NCBI GenBank assembly: GCA_017645655.1
Contig: JAGCNZ010000069.1
Span: 1 to 45,569 of the forward strand
Source: Bacteroidaceae bacterium
GTDB taxonomy: Bacteria > Bacteroidota > Bacteroidia > Bacteroidales > Bacteroidaceae
DNA: 45,569 bases
Direction of reading: 5' to 3'
Below the pieces are notes generated by a model. That model did no database searches. It saw only the letters and a program-made list of their open reading frames with translations, and had not been told where the DNA came from. Positions 27,532-36,800 of the stretch are shown here, in pieces (the first letter of the stretch is position 1; each line of letters opens with the position of its first letter). A program made the position numbers and the translations under genes.

Positions 27532-28964
27532 TATTTATTTATTCTGTTTTCATTTTTCATTTCCTCGTTCCTCAATACGCCTTTCAGCGTAGCGCTGCTG
27601 CTTTCTGTGATGACGACGCGAACCGTCTGCCCTATTCGCAGGTCGCCTCGCGGCACGATGACCACCTTGTTCTGTCCAGTTCTGCCAAAGAGTTCGTCGC
27701 GGCTGCGCTTGCTGACGCCTTCGATGAGGACATCGTACTGTTTCCCTATGCACTCGCGATTGGCTTGCGCGGAAAGCTCGTTCTGCAAGGCGATGATTTC
27801 GTTCAGGCGACGTATCTTCACCTCTTCGGGCACGTCGTCTGTCAGGTGCTTGCTGGCATAAGTCCCCGGTCGTTCGCTGTACTTGAACATGAAGGCGCTG
27901 TCGTATCCGACCTCGCGCATGAGCGAGAGGCTCTGCTGGTGGTCTTCTTCCGTCTCGCTGCAGTAGCCGACAAAGATGTCTGTCGAGATGGCGCAGTCGG
28001 GAATGATGCGACGGATGGCTGCGACGCGGTCGAGGTACCACTCGCGAGTATATTTACGGTTCATCAGTTTCAGGATGCGGTCGCTCCCGCTTTGCACAGG
28101 CAAGTGGATGTGGTGGCAGATGTTGGGTTCTTCGGAGATGACGCGCAATGTCTCATCGCTCATATCCTTCGGGTGAGACGTCGTGAAACGCACACGCATC
28201 TGAGGTACCTCCCGAGCCACGAGGCGAAGGAGCTGGGGGAAAGCCCCCTCCCCGCTCCCCCTTTGGGGGAGTGCCTCAATCTCGTTGTATTTGGAAGTTT
28301 CGGCTGCAATAGGGCACTCCCCCAAAGGGGGAGCGGGGAGGGGGCTTTTGTACGAGTTTACATTCTGCCCGAGAAGCGTGACTTCCTTGTAGCCGCGCTC
28401 TTGCAGGTCGCGACACTCGCGCAGGATGCTCTCCACGTCTCGGCTGCGTTCGCGTCCTCTGGTGTAAGGCACGATGCAGTAGTGGCAGAAGTTGTTGCAG
28501 CCGCGCATGATGCTGACGAAGCCCGAGATGTGTGGTCCGCAGATGCGCTGCGGCACGATGTCGCGGTAGGTCTCCGTTGTGGAGAGTTCCACGTTGATGG
28601 CTTTCTGTCCGCACTCGGCTTGCGCAATGAGGTCGGGCAGCGTAAGGTAAGCATCCGGTCCTGCCACGAGGTCGGCATGATGCGCCTCGATGAGTTGCTC
28701 CCTGACGCGTTCCGCCATACAGCCGAGCACGCCAACGATGATGCGGCGTCCCTGCTTCTTCTGCAGGCTATGGTAGTAGTCGAGCCTGGAGAGTATCTTC
28801 TGCTCGGCATTGTCGCGCACGGAACATGTATTCAGGAAGACGGCGTCGGCCTCATCCTGACTCTCCGTCACCTCATATCCAGCCATACCCATCACGCTGG
28901 CAACGACTTCGCTGTCGGCCACGTTCATCTGGCATCCGTAAGTCTCAATGAGTAGTTTCTTCAT
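27531..28964 (-). CDS. miaB: tRNA methylthiotransferase MiaB with in-frame repeat insertion
   Basis: This 477-residue radical-SAM enzyme adds a methylthio group to isopentenyl-adenosine 37 of tRNAs. The N-terminal cluster cysteines are C11, C47 and C82; the radical-SAM cysteines are C156, C160 and C163 (CNNFCHYC); a TRAM domain ends the protein. Residues about 206-242 are not part of the family: they are encoded by a complete copy of the GC-rich inverted-repeat element and add some 36 residues between NVNSY and the FPQLLRLV helix. The frame is kept, so the protein may still be functional. It is first in the operon; a -7 element (TATCTTTG, minus strand) lies at 29020-29027. Confidence 0.95.
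   Translation of the reverse strand: MKKLLIETYGCQMNVADSEVVASVMGMAGYEVTESQDEADAVFLNTCSVRDNAEQKILSRLDYYHSLQKKQGRRIIVGVLGCMAERVREQLIEAHHADLVAGPDAYLTLPDLIAQAECGQKAINVELSTTETYRDIVPQRICGPHISGFVSIMRGCNNFCHYCIVPYTRGRERSRDVESILRECRDLQERGYKEVTLLGQNVNSYKSPLPAPPLGECPIAAETSKYNEIEALPQRGSGEGAFPQLLRLVAREVPQMRVRFTTSHPKDMSDETLRVISEEPNICHHIHLPVQSGSDRILKLMNRKYTREWYLDRVAAIRRIIPDCAISTDIFVGYCSETEEDHQQSLSLMREVGYDSAFMFKYSERPGTYASKHLTDDVPEEVKIRRLNEIIALQNELSAQANRECIGKQYDVLIEGVSKRSRDELFGRTGQNKVVIVPRGDLRIGQTVRVVITESSSATLKGVLRNEEMKNENRINK
28241..28348. repeat. GC-rich inverted-repeat element, full copy inside miaB
   Basis: The left arm (28241-28275, AAGCCCCCTCCCCGCTCC...) and right arm (28312-28348, ...GGAGCGGGGAGGGGGCTTTT) are near-perfect inverted copies separated by about 36 bp. 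The whole element is 108 bp, a multiple of three, so translation reads through it. It belongs to the same family as 1677-1757. Confidence 0.9.
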
Positions 28965-29019
28965 CTTCTTTAAGTAAGCTTTAGCTCTGAAAATGGAGCA
29001 TACTACCCCATTTTCGCGG

Positions 29020-29027
29020 CAAAGATA
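29020..29027 (-). promoter_or_regulatory. Candidate -7 element of the miaB operon
   Basis: The minus strand reads TATCTTTG, matching TAnnTTTG, 56 bp before the miaB start. No clear -33 element lies 19 bp away. Confidence 0.5.
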
Positions 29028-29248
29028 CGAAAATTAATTGAGAATTGGAAATTTATAATGGAAAAAGTGATATAAAATGATTGAACATCGAAAGACACGT
29101 TGAATGATTGAACATCTATAAGCACGAAACTATTCATTAGAACATGGATGACTCGGATGGAACGGATTTAATCCCAGCAATCCGTGTTCGCATAATATCA
29201 CACTTTCGGCGCTCCCCCTACCCCATACATTATTATATATTATAATAT
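29028..29248. other. Intergenic stretch between miaB and ddh
   Basis: I see no gene here. TGATTGAACATC occurs twice (about 29080 and 29107) and the right end is a TATATTATAATATA tract. The rest is AT-rich and unremarkable. Confidence 0.5.
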
Positions 29249-29283
29249 AGAAGCGCACCCCTCAAAACGAAGGGCACGCTTCT
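29249..29283 (-). terminator. Probable terminator of ddh
   Basis: AGAAGCG and CCC (from 29249) pair with GGG and CGCTTCT (ending 29283), leaving two mismatches in a 12-bp stem. On the minus strand an AT-rich tail follows. It lies 26 bp after the ddh stop. Confidence 0.6.
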
Positions 29284-29309
29284 CATCTCTCGCTTCTGCC
29301 AAAGAATGC

Positions 29310-30209
29310 CTATACCAAGTGGCCGATTATCTGCTCGCGGTCGCCAGGCAAATAGTCGATGACCGGTATCTCAATCATCGTGTACGCTCCAGGCTGCTGC
29401 TTCATCGTGGCACGAGCCGCGTTCACCAGCACCTGAGCCGTGAGGGCAGGATTGTTAATCTTCATGTTGAACTCGAAGAGCTGGTTGTGCGTCTGACCGC
29501 TCACACCCTTGCGAACGAGGTTCACGCCGTGCCCGACATCGTTCAGGGCATCAACGCTCTCCACCTGGAAGACGTGCGTCTCGTCGTTGGCGAAATAGGG
29601 GTCGGCCTTGATGGCTTTCGTCACCTCCTCGAGGCTCACGCCGTCCTCCAGCTCCACATACACCATACGGCGGTGGATGCCTTCGCCTACGGGAATCGTC
29701 ATCGAGAGAGCATCCTTCACGCCCTTCTTGCTGCGGACGCAGACACTATGTCCCATCGAGCGGCCCGGGCCGAAGTTCGTGTAGGTAAGACCCTTGGGAG
29801 CCAAACTCTCCATCAACGTGCGGACAATGCTGTCGCTACCCGGATCCCATCCTGCAGAAATGATGCTCACAGCACCATGCTGCTTCGCTGCAGCCGACAG
29901 CGAGCGGCGCAGGTCGAGAATAGACGTGTGAATGTCAAAACTGTCCACGGTGTTGATACCCAACGCCAGGCACCTGAGCGCATGCTCCTCGACGGAACGC
30001 GTCGGCGTTGCCAATATCGCAACGTCCACCTTGCCCAACTCCGTGATGTCCTTCACCACTTTATACTCAGCCAGTTCTGCAGGTTTGTCTGCCGAACCGT
30101 TACGGCGAACAATGCCCGCAACCTCCATATCCGGAGCCGCCTGCAACGCCTGCACTGTGTACTTACCAATGTTGCCATACCCGACAACAGCAATCCTTAA
30201 CTTGTTCAT
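29310..30209 (-). CDS. ddh: meso-Diaminopimelate D-dehydrogenase
   Basis: This 299-residue NADPH-dependent enzyme converts tetrahydrodipicolinate and ammonia to meso-diaminopimelate in one step, feeding lysine and peptidoglycan synthesis. The Rossmann motif VVGYGNIGKYT is at the N-terminus; VDSFDIH, ISAGWDPGSDSIVR, FGPGRSMGHS and the C-terminal HNQLFEF...NPALTAQVLV blocks are diagnostic of Ddh. The frame extends 15 codons upstream, but the promoter (30252-30282) overlaps that extension, so the start is the ATG at 30209 (MNKLRIAVVGYG). It is a single-gene unit. Confidence 0.95.
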   Translation of the reverse strand: MNKLRIAVVGYGNIGKYTVQALQAAPDMEVAGIVRRNGSADKPAELAEYKVVKDITELGKVDVAILATPTRSVEEHALRCLALGINTVDSFDIHTSILDLRRSLSAAAKQHGAVSIISAGWDPGSDSIVRTLMESLAPKGLTYTNFGPGRSMGHSVCVRSKKGVKDALSMTIPVGEGIHRRMVYVELEDGVSLEEVTKAIKADPYFANDETHVFQVESVDALNDVGHGVNLVRKGVSGQTHNQLFEFNMKINNPALTAQVLVNAARATMKQQPGAYTMIEIPVIDYLPGDREQIIGHLV

Positions 30210-30251
30210 GATGTATGTACTTTTAGTTAGCTTAATCCCGAAAATCGCCGA

Positions 30252-30282
30252 CAAAGGTAAACCTTTTCGACGAAATAAGCAA
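30252..30282 (-). promoter_or_regulatory. Promoter of ddh
   Basis: On the minus strand TTGC (complement of 30279-30282) and TACCTTTG (complement of 30252-30259) are separated by exactly 19 bp. This places the start codon at 30209 rather than further upstream. Confidence 0.75.
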
Positions 30283-30860
30283 CATAATGTTCACTTTTTA
30301 TTGCAAAAAAGACAAGAATGTATAGCAAGCAGCCTCACACCCTTCCTACATGTCCCCCGACGACTGCAACATCGACTACCGACTGCTGACTTCGTCGAAC
30401 TCACCTTATTTAACTCCATTTGATAAATCCTGGGACCTTACATTCCTGTTTGTTCTTCCGCCGGCAAAGGCACGAATAGAACCCGACATTCCACCTCGTC
30501 AGGTCACCTGTTTTGACATCTCCCGGAGCAGAAGCACGCTTGTTCCTTTGCTCGACTCTGCAGGGTGAGTTGATTGAATCATCATGATAGTTCAATTGAA
30601 CGTTCATGTACGTTCAACAAACTATGCAGGGAATATTTCGTCACACACAAAGAAACGAAGACACGAAAGATGCATGATTAACGAAAACGGATTACACAGA
30701 TAGAACGGATTTTATCTAATGGAACACAAAGCCTGCCAATGCCATGACATGCCACCAAAAGAAAGAAAAACTTCCGAGATATAAACATATAAAATAAGAG
30801 CATTTCATCGTCATTTTGCCCCCTCGACAGCACACCTCGCCTCAACTGAGACAAAAAGGC
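30283..30860. other. Gene-free stretch upstream of the nrdD control region
   Basis: I see no convincing gene. Short open frames here lack family signatures and a promoter. An inverted repeat TTGAACGT-TCATGT-ACGTTCAA lies at 30596-30617, overlapping the palindrome GTTCAATTGAAC (30590-30601). Other parts contain scattered ACGAAGACACGAAA-type phrases. Confidence 0.5.
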
Positions 30861-30861
30861 A

Positions 30862-30988
30862 AAAAGTTTTCCAACAAAAGCAACCATATTACAGGCACAA
30901 ATATACTTTTTGGAAAACTTTTCGTTTTGTCACCAATAGTTATGTCATTATTAATGAAACACTTGACTTTTTGTTTTGGAAAACTTTT
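30862..30988. promoter_or_regulatory. Three copies of a 13-bp element upstream of nrdD
   Basis: TTGGAAAACTTTT occurs exactly at 30910-30922 and 30976-30988, and as its reverse complement AAAAGTTTTCCAA at 30862-30874. The copy nearest the gene ends 30 bp before the -33 element. Three identical copies in front of an anaerobic ribonucleotide reductase suggest binding sites for a regulator. They do not resemble the standard NrdR box known from proteobacteria. Confidence 0.65.
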
Positions 30989-31018
30989 ATTTTTTTTTCA
31001 GATTTTTCTTAGTTTGTT

Positions 31019-31049
31019 TTGGTCAACTCGAAAAAAGTTTCTACCTTTG
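31019..31049 (+). promoter_or_regulatory. Promoter of nrdD
   Basis: TTGG (31019-31022) and TACCTTTG (31042-31049) are separated by exactly 19 bp. The start codon at 31105 lies 56 bp downstream. Confidence 0.82.
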
Positions 31050-31104
31050 TAGTCGTTTTCCGAAAGGTTCTACTTCAGACAAATTTTTAATACGCTATAA
31101 CATC

Positions 31105-33264
31105 ATGATTGTAATCAAAAGAGACGGCTCGAAGGAAGAGTTTAACAGAGCCAAAATCAAGAATGCCCTGATGGGGGCATTACTGTCGGTGAACAAGCTT
31201 GACGAAGAAAAAATCAAAAGCGTGGCCACCGACTTGAGTGAGAGCATCTCCGTACGCGACGGCTTCACCGTGGAGGAGATACAGAACCGAGTGGAGTTGG
31301 CATTGATGCAGAACGGATACTACGACGAAGCCAAAGCCTACATCCTCTATCGCCAGCAGCACGCCGAGGCTCGCTTCATCAAAGAGCGCATCGACTACAT
31401 GAACGAGTACAGCCACAGCGACGACAACGCCGCTACTGCCTCGGAGACCGATGCCAATGCCAACGTCACGATGAAAAACGTGGCAAACCTGGAGGGTGAG
31501 GTCTACAAGACAACAAACCGCGTCATCCAGCGTCAGCGCATGAAGGACAAACTGAACCAGTTGTATCCGGAAGTGTCGAAGCAGTATGAGGCAGACCTGA
31601 ACCACCATATTATTTATACACACGACGAAGCCTCTACTCCCGTGCTGAAGCAGTACTGCATGGCCGTCAGCCTTTATCCCTTGATGACCGACGGCGTGGG
31701 CAACATCGACGGCGTCACGCCCGGCCCGCCAAACGACCTGCAGTCTTTCTCAGGACAGATCACGAACCTTACCTTCCTTCTCTCTTCCCAGTGTAAGGGC
31801 GCCGTTGCCTTCGGCGAATACTTCGTCGTGCTGAACTACTACATCATCTCCGAGTTCGGCCAGAAGTGGTACGACCACCTTGACGACATGGCTACCACCA
31901 CCGACATCTGTCTGCAGGAGCGCACCGTCCGCGATCACATCCTGAAGGCCTTCAAGCAATTCATCTGGGGCATCAATCAGCCTGCAGGCAACCGCTCTTA
32001 TCAGTCACCCTTCACGAACGTCTCTTATTACGACCACACATACTTCGAAAGCCTCTTTGCAGACTTCTGCTACCCCGACGGCACAAAGCCGGAATGGAAA
32101 GCCATCGACACCCTGCAGCGCATGTTCATGAAATGGTTCAACAAGCTTCGCCTGAAGCAGCTGCTCACCTTCCCCGTCGAGACGATGGCAATGGTTTATG
32201 ACCCTGAAACGAAAGACATTATCGACAAGGACTACAAGGACTTCACAGCAGAGATGTATGCCGAGGGACACTCCTTCTTCACCTACATCTCCGACAGCGC
32301 CGACTCGCTTGCCTCGTGCTGCCGACTGAAGAACGAGCTGACGGAAAACACATTTAATCCTACGTCGGGACTCACCGGCGTGATGACTGGCTCGTGCAAC
32401 GTCATTACCCTGAACATCAACCGCATCGTGCAGGACGCCAAGCGTACCGTTGCTGCTGCAGAAGGCAACTTCGACTTCTACGCTTTCCTGCGCCTTTACC
32501 TCACCACCATACTGGAGCGCGTCTATAAGTACCATATTGCTTACAAGACTATGCTCTACGAAATGGAAGACCGCGGCATGTTCGCTGCATCAAACGGCGG
32601 CTACATCTACATCAGCAAGCTCTACTCCACCATTGGCATCAACGGCCTGAACGAAGCAGCACGCTTCCTGGGAATGACCGTGGGCAACAATCCCGAGTAC
32701 ATCCAGTTCCTGCAACTCATCCTGGGCACCATCAAGGAAGAGAACAAGCGCCACAGCATCCACGACAAAAAGAAGCCCTTCCTGTTTAACTCCGAAGTGG
32801 TGCCTGCAGAAGGACTGGGCGGCAAGAACTATCGCTGGGACAAGGAAGACGGCTATTGGGTGCCGGAGGACGAGAACCTCTACAACTCCTACTTCTACGA
32901 CGCACACGACGACACACGCGTACTCGACAAGTTCATCCTGCACGGACGTCAGACCTATCAGTTCACCGACGGCGGCAGCGCGCTGCATTGCAACCTGCAG
33001 GACCACCTCTCGAAGGAGCAGTACCTCAAGCTCATCGACTTCGCCATCGAGAACGGCACCTCGTACTACACGTTCAACATCCCCAACTCGAAGTGCGAGG
33101 ACTGCGGTCACATCATCAAGAAGCCCATCGAGGTTTGCCCGTGCTGCGGCAGCTCGAACATCACGCAGTACACCCGCATCATCGGCTACCTGCGGCCTAT
33201 CCCTGCCTTTGGCAAGGACAGACAGATTGAGGCTGCCAAGCGAACCTACAGCAGTGGCTTGTAA
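31105..33264 (+). CDS. nrdD: Anaerobic ribonucleoside-triphosphate reductase (class III)
   Basis: This 719-residue glycyl-radical enzyme makes deoxyribonucleotides without oxygen. An ATP-cone regulatory domain is at about residues 1-90 (MIVIKRDGSKEEFNRAKI). The C-terminal zinc site has C664, C667, C678 and C681, and the radical glycine is G694 in RIIGYLRP. A frame opening at 30976 exists, but its first 43 codons contain the promoter, so the start is the ATG at 31105. It is paired with nrdG downstream, with a hairpin in between. Confidence 0.96.
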   Translation: MIVIKRDGSKEEFNRAKIKNALMGALLSVNKLDEEKIKSVATDLSESISVRDGFTVEEIQNRVELALMQNGYYDEAKAYILYRQQHAEARFIKERIDYMNEYSHSDDNAATASETDANANVTMKNVANLEGEVYKTTNRVIQRQRMKDKLNQLYPEVSKQYEADLNHHIIYTHDEASTPVLKQYCMAVSLYPLMTDGVGNIDGVTPGPPNDLQSFSGQITNLTFLLSSQCKGAVAFGEYFVVLNYYIISEFGQKWYDHLDDMATTTDICLQERTVRDHILKAFKQFIWGINQPAGNRSYQSPFTNVSYYDHTYFESLFADFCYPDGTKPEWKAIDTLQRMFMKWFNKLRLKQLLTFPVETMAMVYDPETKDIIDKDYKDFTAEMYAEGHSFFTYISDSADSLASCCRLKNELTENTFNPTSGLTGVMTGSCNVITLNINRIVQDAKRTVAAAEGNFDFYAFLRLYLTTILERVYKYHIAYKTMLYEMEDRGMFAASNGGYIYISKLYSTIGINGLNEAARFLGMTVGNNPEYIQFLQLILGTIKEENKRHSIHDKKKPFLFNSEVVPAEGLGGKNYRWDKEDGYWVPEDENLYNSYFYDAHDDTRVLDKFILHGRQTYQFTDGGSALHCNLQDHLSKEQYLKLIDFAIENGTSYYTFNIPNSKCEDCGHIIKKPIEVCPCCGSSNITQYTRIIGYLRPIPAFGKDRQIEAAKRTYSSGL

Positions 33265-33284
33265 TTAAGTATTAACATTCAGGT

Positions 33285-33327
33285 GGGAGTTAAAGTGGCA
33301 GCAAGCCGCTCATTAACTCCCATCTTT
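33285..33327 (+). terminator. Terminator-like hairpin between nrdD and nrdG
   Basis: GGGAGTTAA (33285-33293) pairs with TTAACTCCC (33313-33321). Inside, AGTGGC pairs with GCCGCT (one G-U pair) around a short loop, and a run of T follows (to 33329). The nrdG start codon is only 26 bp further on, and no separate nrdG promoter is visible. Partial termination would lower nrdG relative to nrdD. Confidence 0.78.
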
Positions 33328-33346
33328 TTTGCACCTTTATTCAACT

Positions 33347-33811
33347 ATGAAATACGTCGACGTAAAAGAGGTCTTTGCGGAGATTCCCGACGAGATAACA
33401 CTGGCCATCAACATCAGCGGCTGCCCCATTCACTGCCCGAGTTGTCACAGCCAATACCTTTGGACAGACATCGGGACCCCCTTGACCATCGAATCGCTGG
33501 CAGAGATGCTGCAGAGCCACATCGGAGTGACGTGCATCTGCCTGATGGGCGGCGACCAGGACCCTGCAGAGATTGACCGACTGGCATGCTGGGTGAAGGA
33601 AAACTCGAAAGTGCGCACTGCCTGGTACAGTGGCCGGAGCGAGCTGCCGAAGGAAATAAAGTTGGCACACTTCGACTACCTGAAGACAGGTCCCTACGAC
33701 GAAGCACGCGGTCCGCTGAACGTCAGGACAACCAACCAAAGACTTTACCGCGTAGAGCAAGGGGAAGCTGGATTGCAACTCACGGACATCACGTCCCGTT
33801 TCTGGAAGTGA
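33347..33811 (+). CDS. nrdG: Anaerobic ribonucleotide reductase activating protein
   Basis: This 154-residue radical-SAM enzyme generates the glycyl radical of NrdD using SAM and a 4Fe-4S cluster. The cluster cysteines C26, C30 and C33 lie in the CxxxCxxC motif (GCPIHCPSCHS). LMGGDQDP and TAWYSGRS fit small NrdG-type activases. I start at 33347 (MKYVDVKEVF); the frame can open six codons earlier only with a non-ATG codon. Its end faces the M60 gene with a 16-bp gap. Confidence 0.92.
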   Translation: MKYVDVKEVFAEIPDEITLAINISGCPIHCPSCHSQYLWTDIGTPLTIESLAEMLQSHIGVTCICLMGGDQDPAEIDRLACWVKENSKVRTAWYSGRSELPKEIKLAHFDYLKTGPYDEARGPLNVRTTNQRLYRVEQGEAGLQLTDITSRFWK

Positions 33812-33827
33812 CGCCCGGCCTCACTAC

Positions 33828-36800
33828 TCACTTCACCATTATCTTCTTGCCGCCACGGATGTAGATGCGGCCCGGCTTGGGGTCGGAGACGCGGCGTCCC
33901 AGGAGGTCATATACTTCATTGGTCATTGACCGCTGACCATTGACCATTTCTTCTTCATGGACAGCTTCGATGCCGTCTATCATCTCGTCCGTGAGGTCGC
34001 CCACGATGGTGCCAAAATCAGCCCAGCGTGAGTTCTGATATGCCTCCAAGGCGCTCGGATAGACGTGAATCGTAGGATTACTGTTGAAGATATAGTCCGA
34101 GAGCGTGGGCGGCGTGAGTGCCTTGACATAAGCATCCTTGACGGGAGAGTTGTAGAAGACACCTTGGCTTAAGGTCTTCATGTTGCTGCCGAGGATGACG
34201 GTCGTGAGCATCTCGCATCCGCCAAATGCTTCGAGGCCAATTGAAGTCACTTTGTCGGGGACGTCTGCCATTCGGAGTCCGGAGAAGCGGAATGCGCGGT
34301 TGCCAATCGAGGTGATTGAATACGGCAGAGTCATCGAGACGAGTTTCTTGAAACTGTCGAAGGCGTAGGCTCCCATCACGTTTTTAGAGGTGTAGTTCGA
34401 CTCGTAATAAGCCACGCCTCCGCTGACGACATTGGCTCCCCTGAGGTCAATTGCCTGCAGGTTACCCTCGTTGAGGAGTTTGCGCATGTGCTTAATGTCG
34501 GTTCCGTTGATGCGCCCCGAATACACGGCCTTTATGGCAAACTCGGTAAGATGCCTGGCCGAAGCGCCTGCTATCGTATTGTTCACATACTCGGTGCCGC
34601 CTGCCTGCCTGGAGACTTCGTGCAGCGAGCCGTCAGCGTCGTACGAGTAGAGTTTGATGTCGCTGCCTATGCTGGTCGGCATGCAGAAGTTCTTGGCGTT
34701 GGCGACAAACTCGATATGATTGTCGGCATCGAGTCCGACGAAGCCCAAACCGCCTGCCCCTTCCATCGCATAAAGCGAGTCTGCTTGCAAATAATAATAC
34801 GCCGAGGGTTCACATGCTCCCGGCAGGAAGTCGGTGAACTGGCCTACGTCGCCGCACTGCCCGACCTTTTCCGACTCACGACGCTTCTTGCCAGCCGTGG
34901 TGAGGAAGTCTGTGGTGAGGACATAGTCGGCACGGTCTTCGATGAAGAGTATCTCGAAGTTCTTCGTCGGATACTGTGCTATCTCGGCCAGGGTGGCATC
35001 GATGTCTGCCTGAGTCACCGTCATCGAATGAGCGCCGTAATCATTGACGGTATAGTTCGTGAGCGGTTCGAAGAAGCCCCAGATGCGGAAGAAGTCGGTG
35101 AGGTCTTCGCCTGCGACTTGGCACGCCTTTCGGACAAACTTCAGGCAGCCCGTGTTGGAGTTGTAGAGGGTCAGTGGGTCTTCGCGCAGCGCCTTGAAGA
35201 GTTCGGGGTAGAACGACGTGTTGTGTTGGGCGAGGTGATAGTAGAGATACAGTTGCCAATACATACGCATCTGGCTGTCGAGGGGTCGCGTGAAGAAGGG
35301 CTCACGACGTGCATATTCGTCCATTACCGTGGCGAGCGATGCGCCGTTGGAGGTGACGAGGCCCGTGTGGAAACGGATATAGTTCGAGAAGAGGTTGTTC
35401 GAGACCTCGGTGCCGCCTTCCACGGTGATGGCTCCCTGGTTGTTGTGACCGCATTCATGCGCGGAGCACCAGTCGTCGAAGGTAGCCGTCTGGCTCACAT
35501 CGAAAGAGCTTTCGACGCATCCCGGCGTGTTGTACATCGTCCTGAACGATGCCGAGTTGGCATATCCGCCGTCGCTCTGCTCGCCTTCGATAGCGAAGTT
35601 CGGGTTGTTGTAGTATTGCGGGAAGTACGACTCGCCTCCCGAGATGTAGAATGGAGCCTCGGCGCGCTGGCCGGAAGCCACAGATTCGCTGATGCCCATC
35701 AGCTCCTTTTCCCATACGGTCAGGCTGTCGAACCAGCAGATGCTCTTGTCGATGGTGCTTTTCCAGACAGTTCTGTATGTGCTTGTCTTGAAGTTAAAGA
35801 GTGATTGACCGCCTTTCACGGTGAAGCGCTCATGCGTAGCCGCAGCCAGGAGAGCCTTGTAATCTGTGTCGCTGGCACGTGCCACGTCATAGTACCCATT
35901 CACCTTGCCTCCTTCGATGTGAATCTTCATGTCGGGCCACTCGCTCAGGGTCTTGGCCATCGACTTCGTGTCGGCGGTGTAGATGATGTAGTAGAGGGCG
36001 CCTGTCGTGCCGTCGACCACGTTCAGCCCTTTCTTGAGCATCTTGCCCTGAGTGGCAGAAGTGATGAGGTTGTTGCCCGTGCATCCAGCAATGTAGAGCG
36101 TGGCCCCGGAGGGGATGTCGCTGTCGACGAAGACATACAAGGGCGAGCTGTCGGGCGTGTAGATGCCGGTGGGATTGCCCATGAAGGAGCCGCCGGTGCT
36201 CCTCAGCCTGCTGTTCCAGTAGCCGGCATCGCTGTAGGGTTTGTAGTTGTGGATGCGGAAGTCCTGCTCGTAGGCTGCCCAGTCCTGGTTCTTCAGCTTG
36301 ATGGCGATGCCCACCATGTACTCTGGCATGCCGGCATCGGTCAAGGCCGCGGTCAGTTCATCATCGCTCATCAACCCGTACTCGGCTTTCAACTGCGTGC
36401 ATGCGGTGTCCTCGAAGAAGTTTCCTGCCTGCTCGTTGACGACGTCGCTGGAGTCTGATTCCTCCGGGTAATAGTTTTCCAACCTGCCGACAATGCTGCC
36501 ATACTGGTTCCAACTGGACGCTTTGTAGTCTTCCACGACACTGGTATAGACGCGAATTGTCGGCCTGGCGGTGAACATGTAGGCATCGAGGATAGGCGGT
36601 GTCTTAGGCTTGACGGACACGGTCGTTATGGCAGACGAGTTGTAGAAGACTGCCTGCTCCAGGTGCGAGACCTTCCTGCCGATGACGACCGTCTTGAGAG
36701 AATTGCAGTTGGCAAACGCTGCGCCGCCCAAGTGAGTGACCCCGTCGGGGACTTCCACCTTGGTGATGCCGGAGAGTTGGCAGGCCGACTTGCGGATGTC

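Noticed and set aside
30350-30568. Small gene in the ddh-nrdD gap
   Set aside because: The 72-codon frame has no recognisable motif, no promoter and unusual codon use; I treat the region as non-coding.
30976-31104. N-terminal extension of NrdD
   Set aside because: It contains the TTGG-N19-TACCTTTG promoter and encodes a Phe-rich, non-conserved stretch; the family N-terminus begins at 31105.
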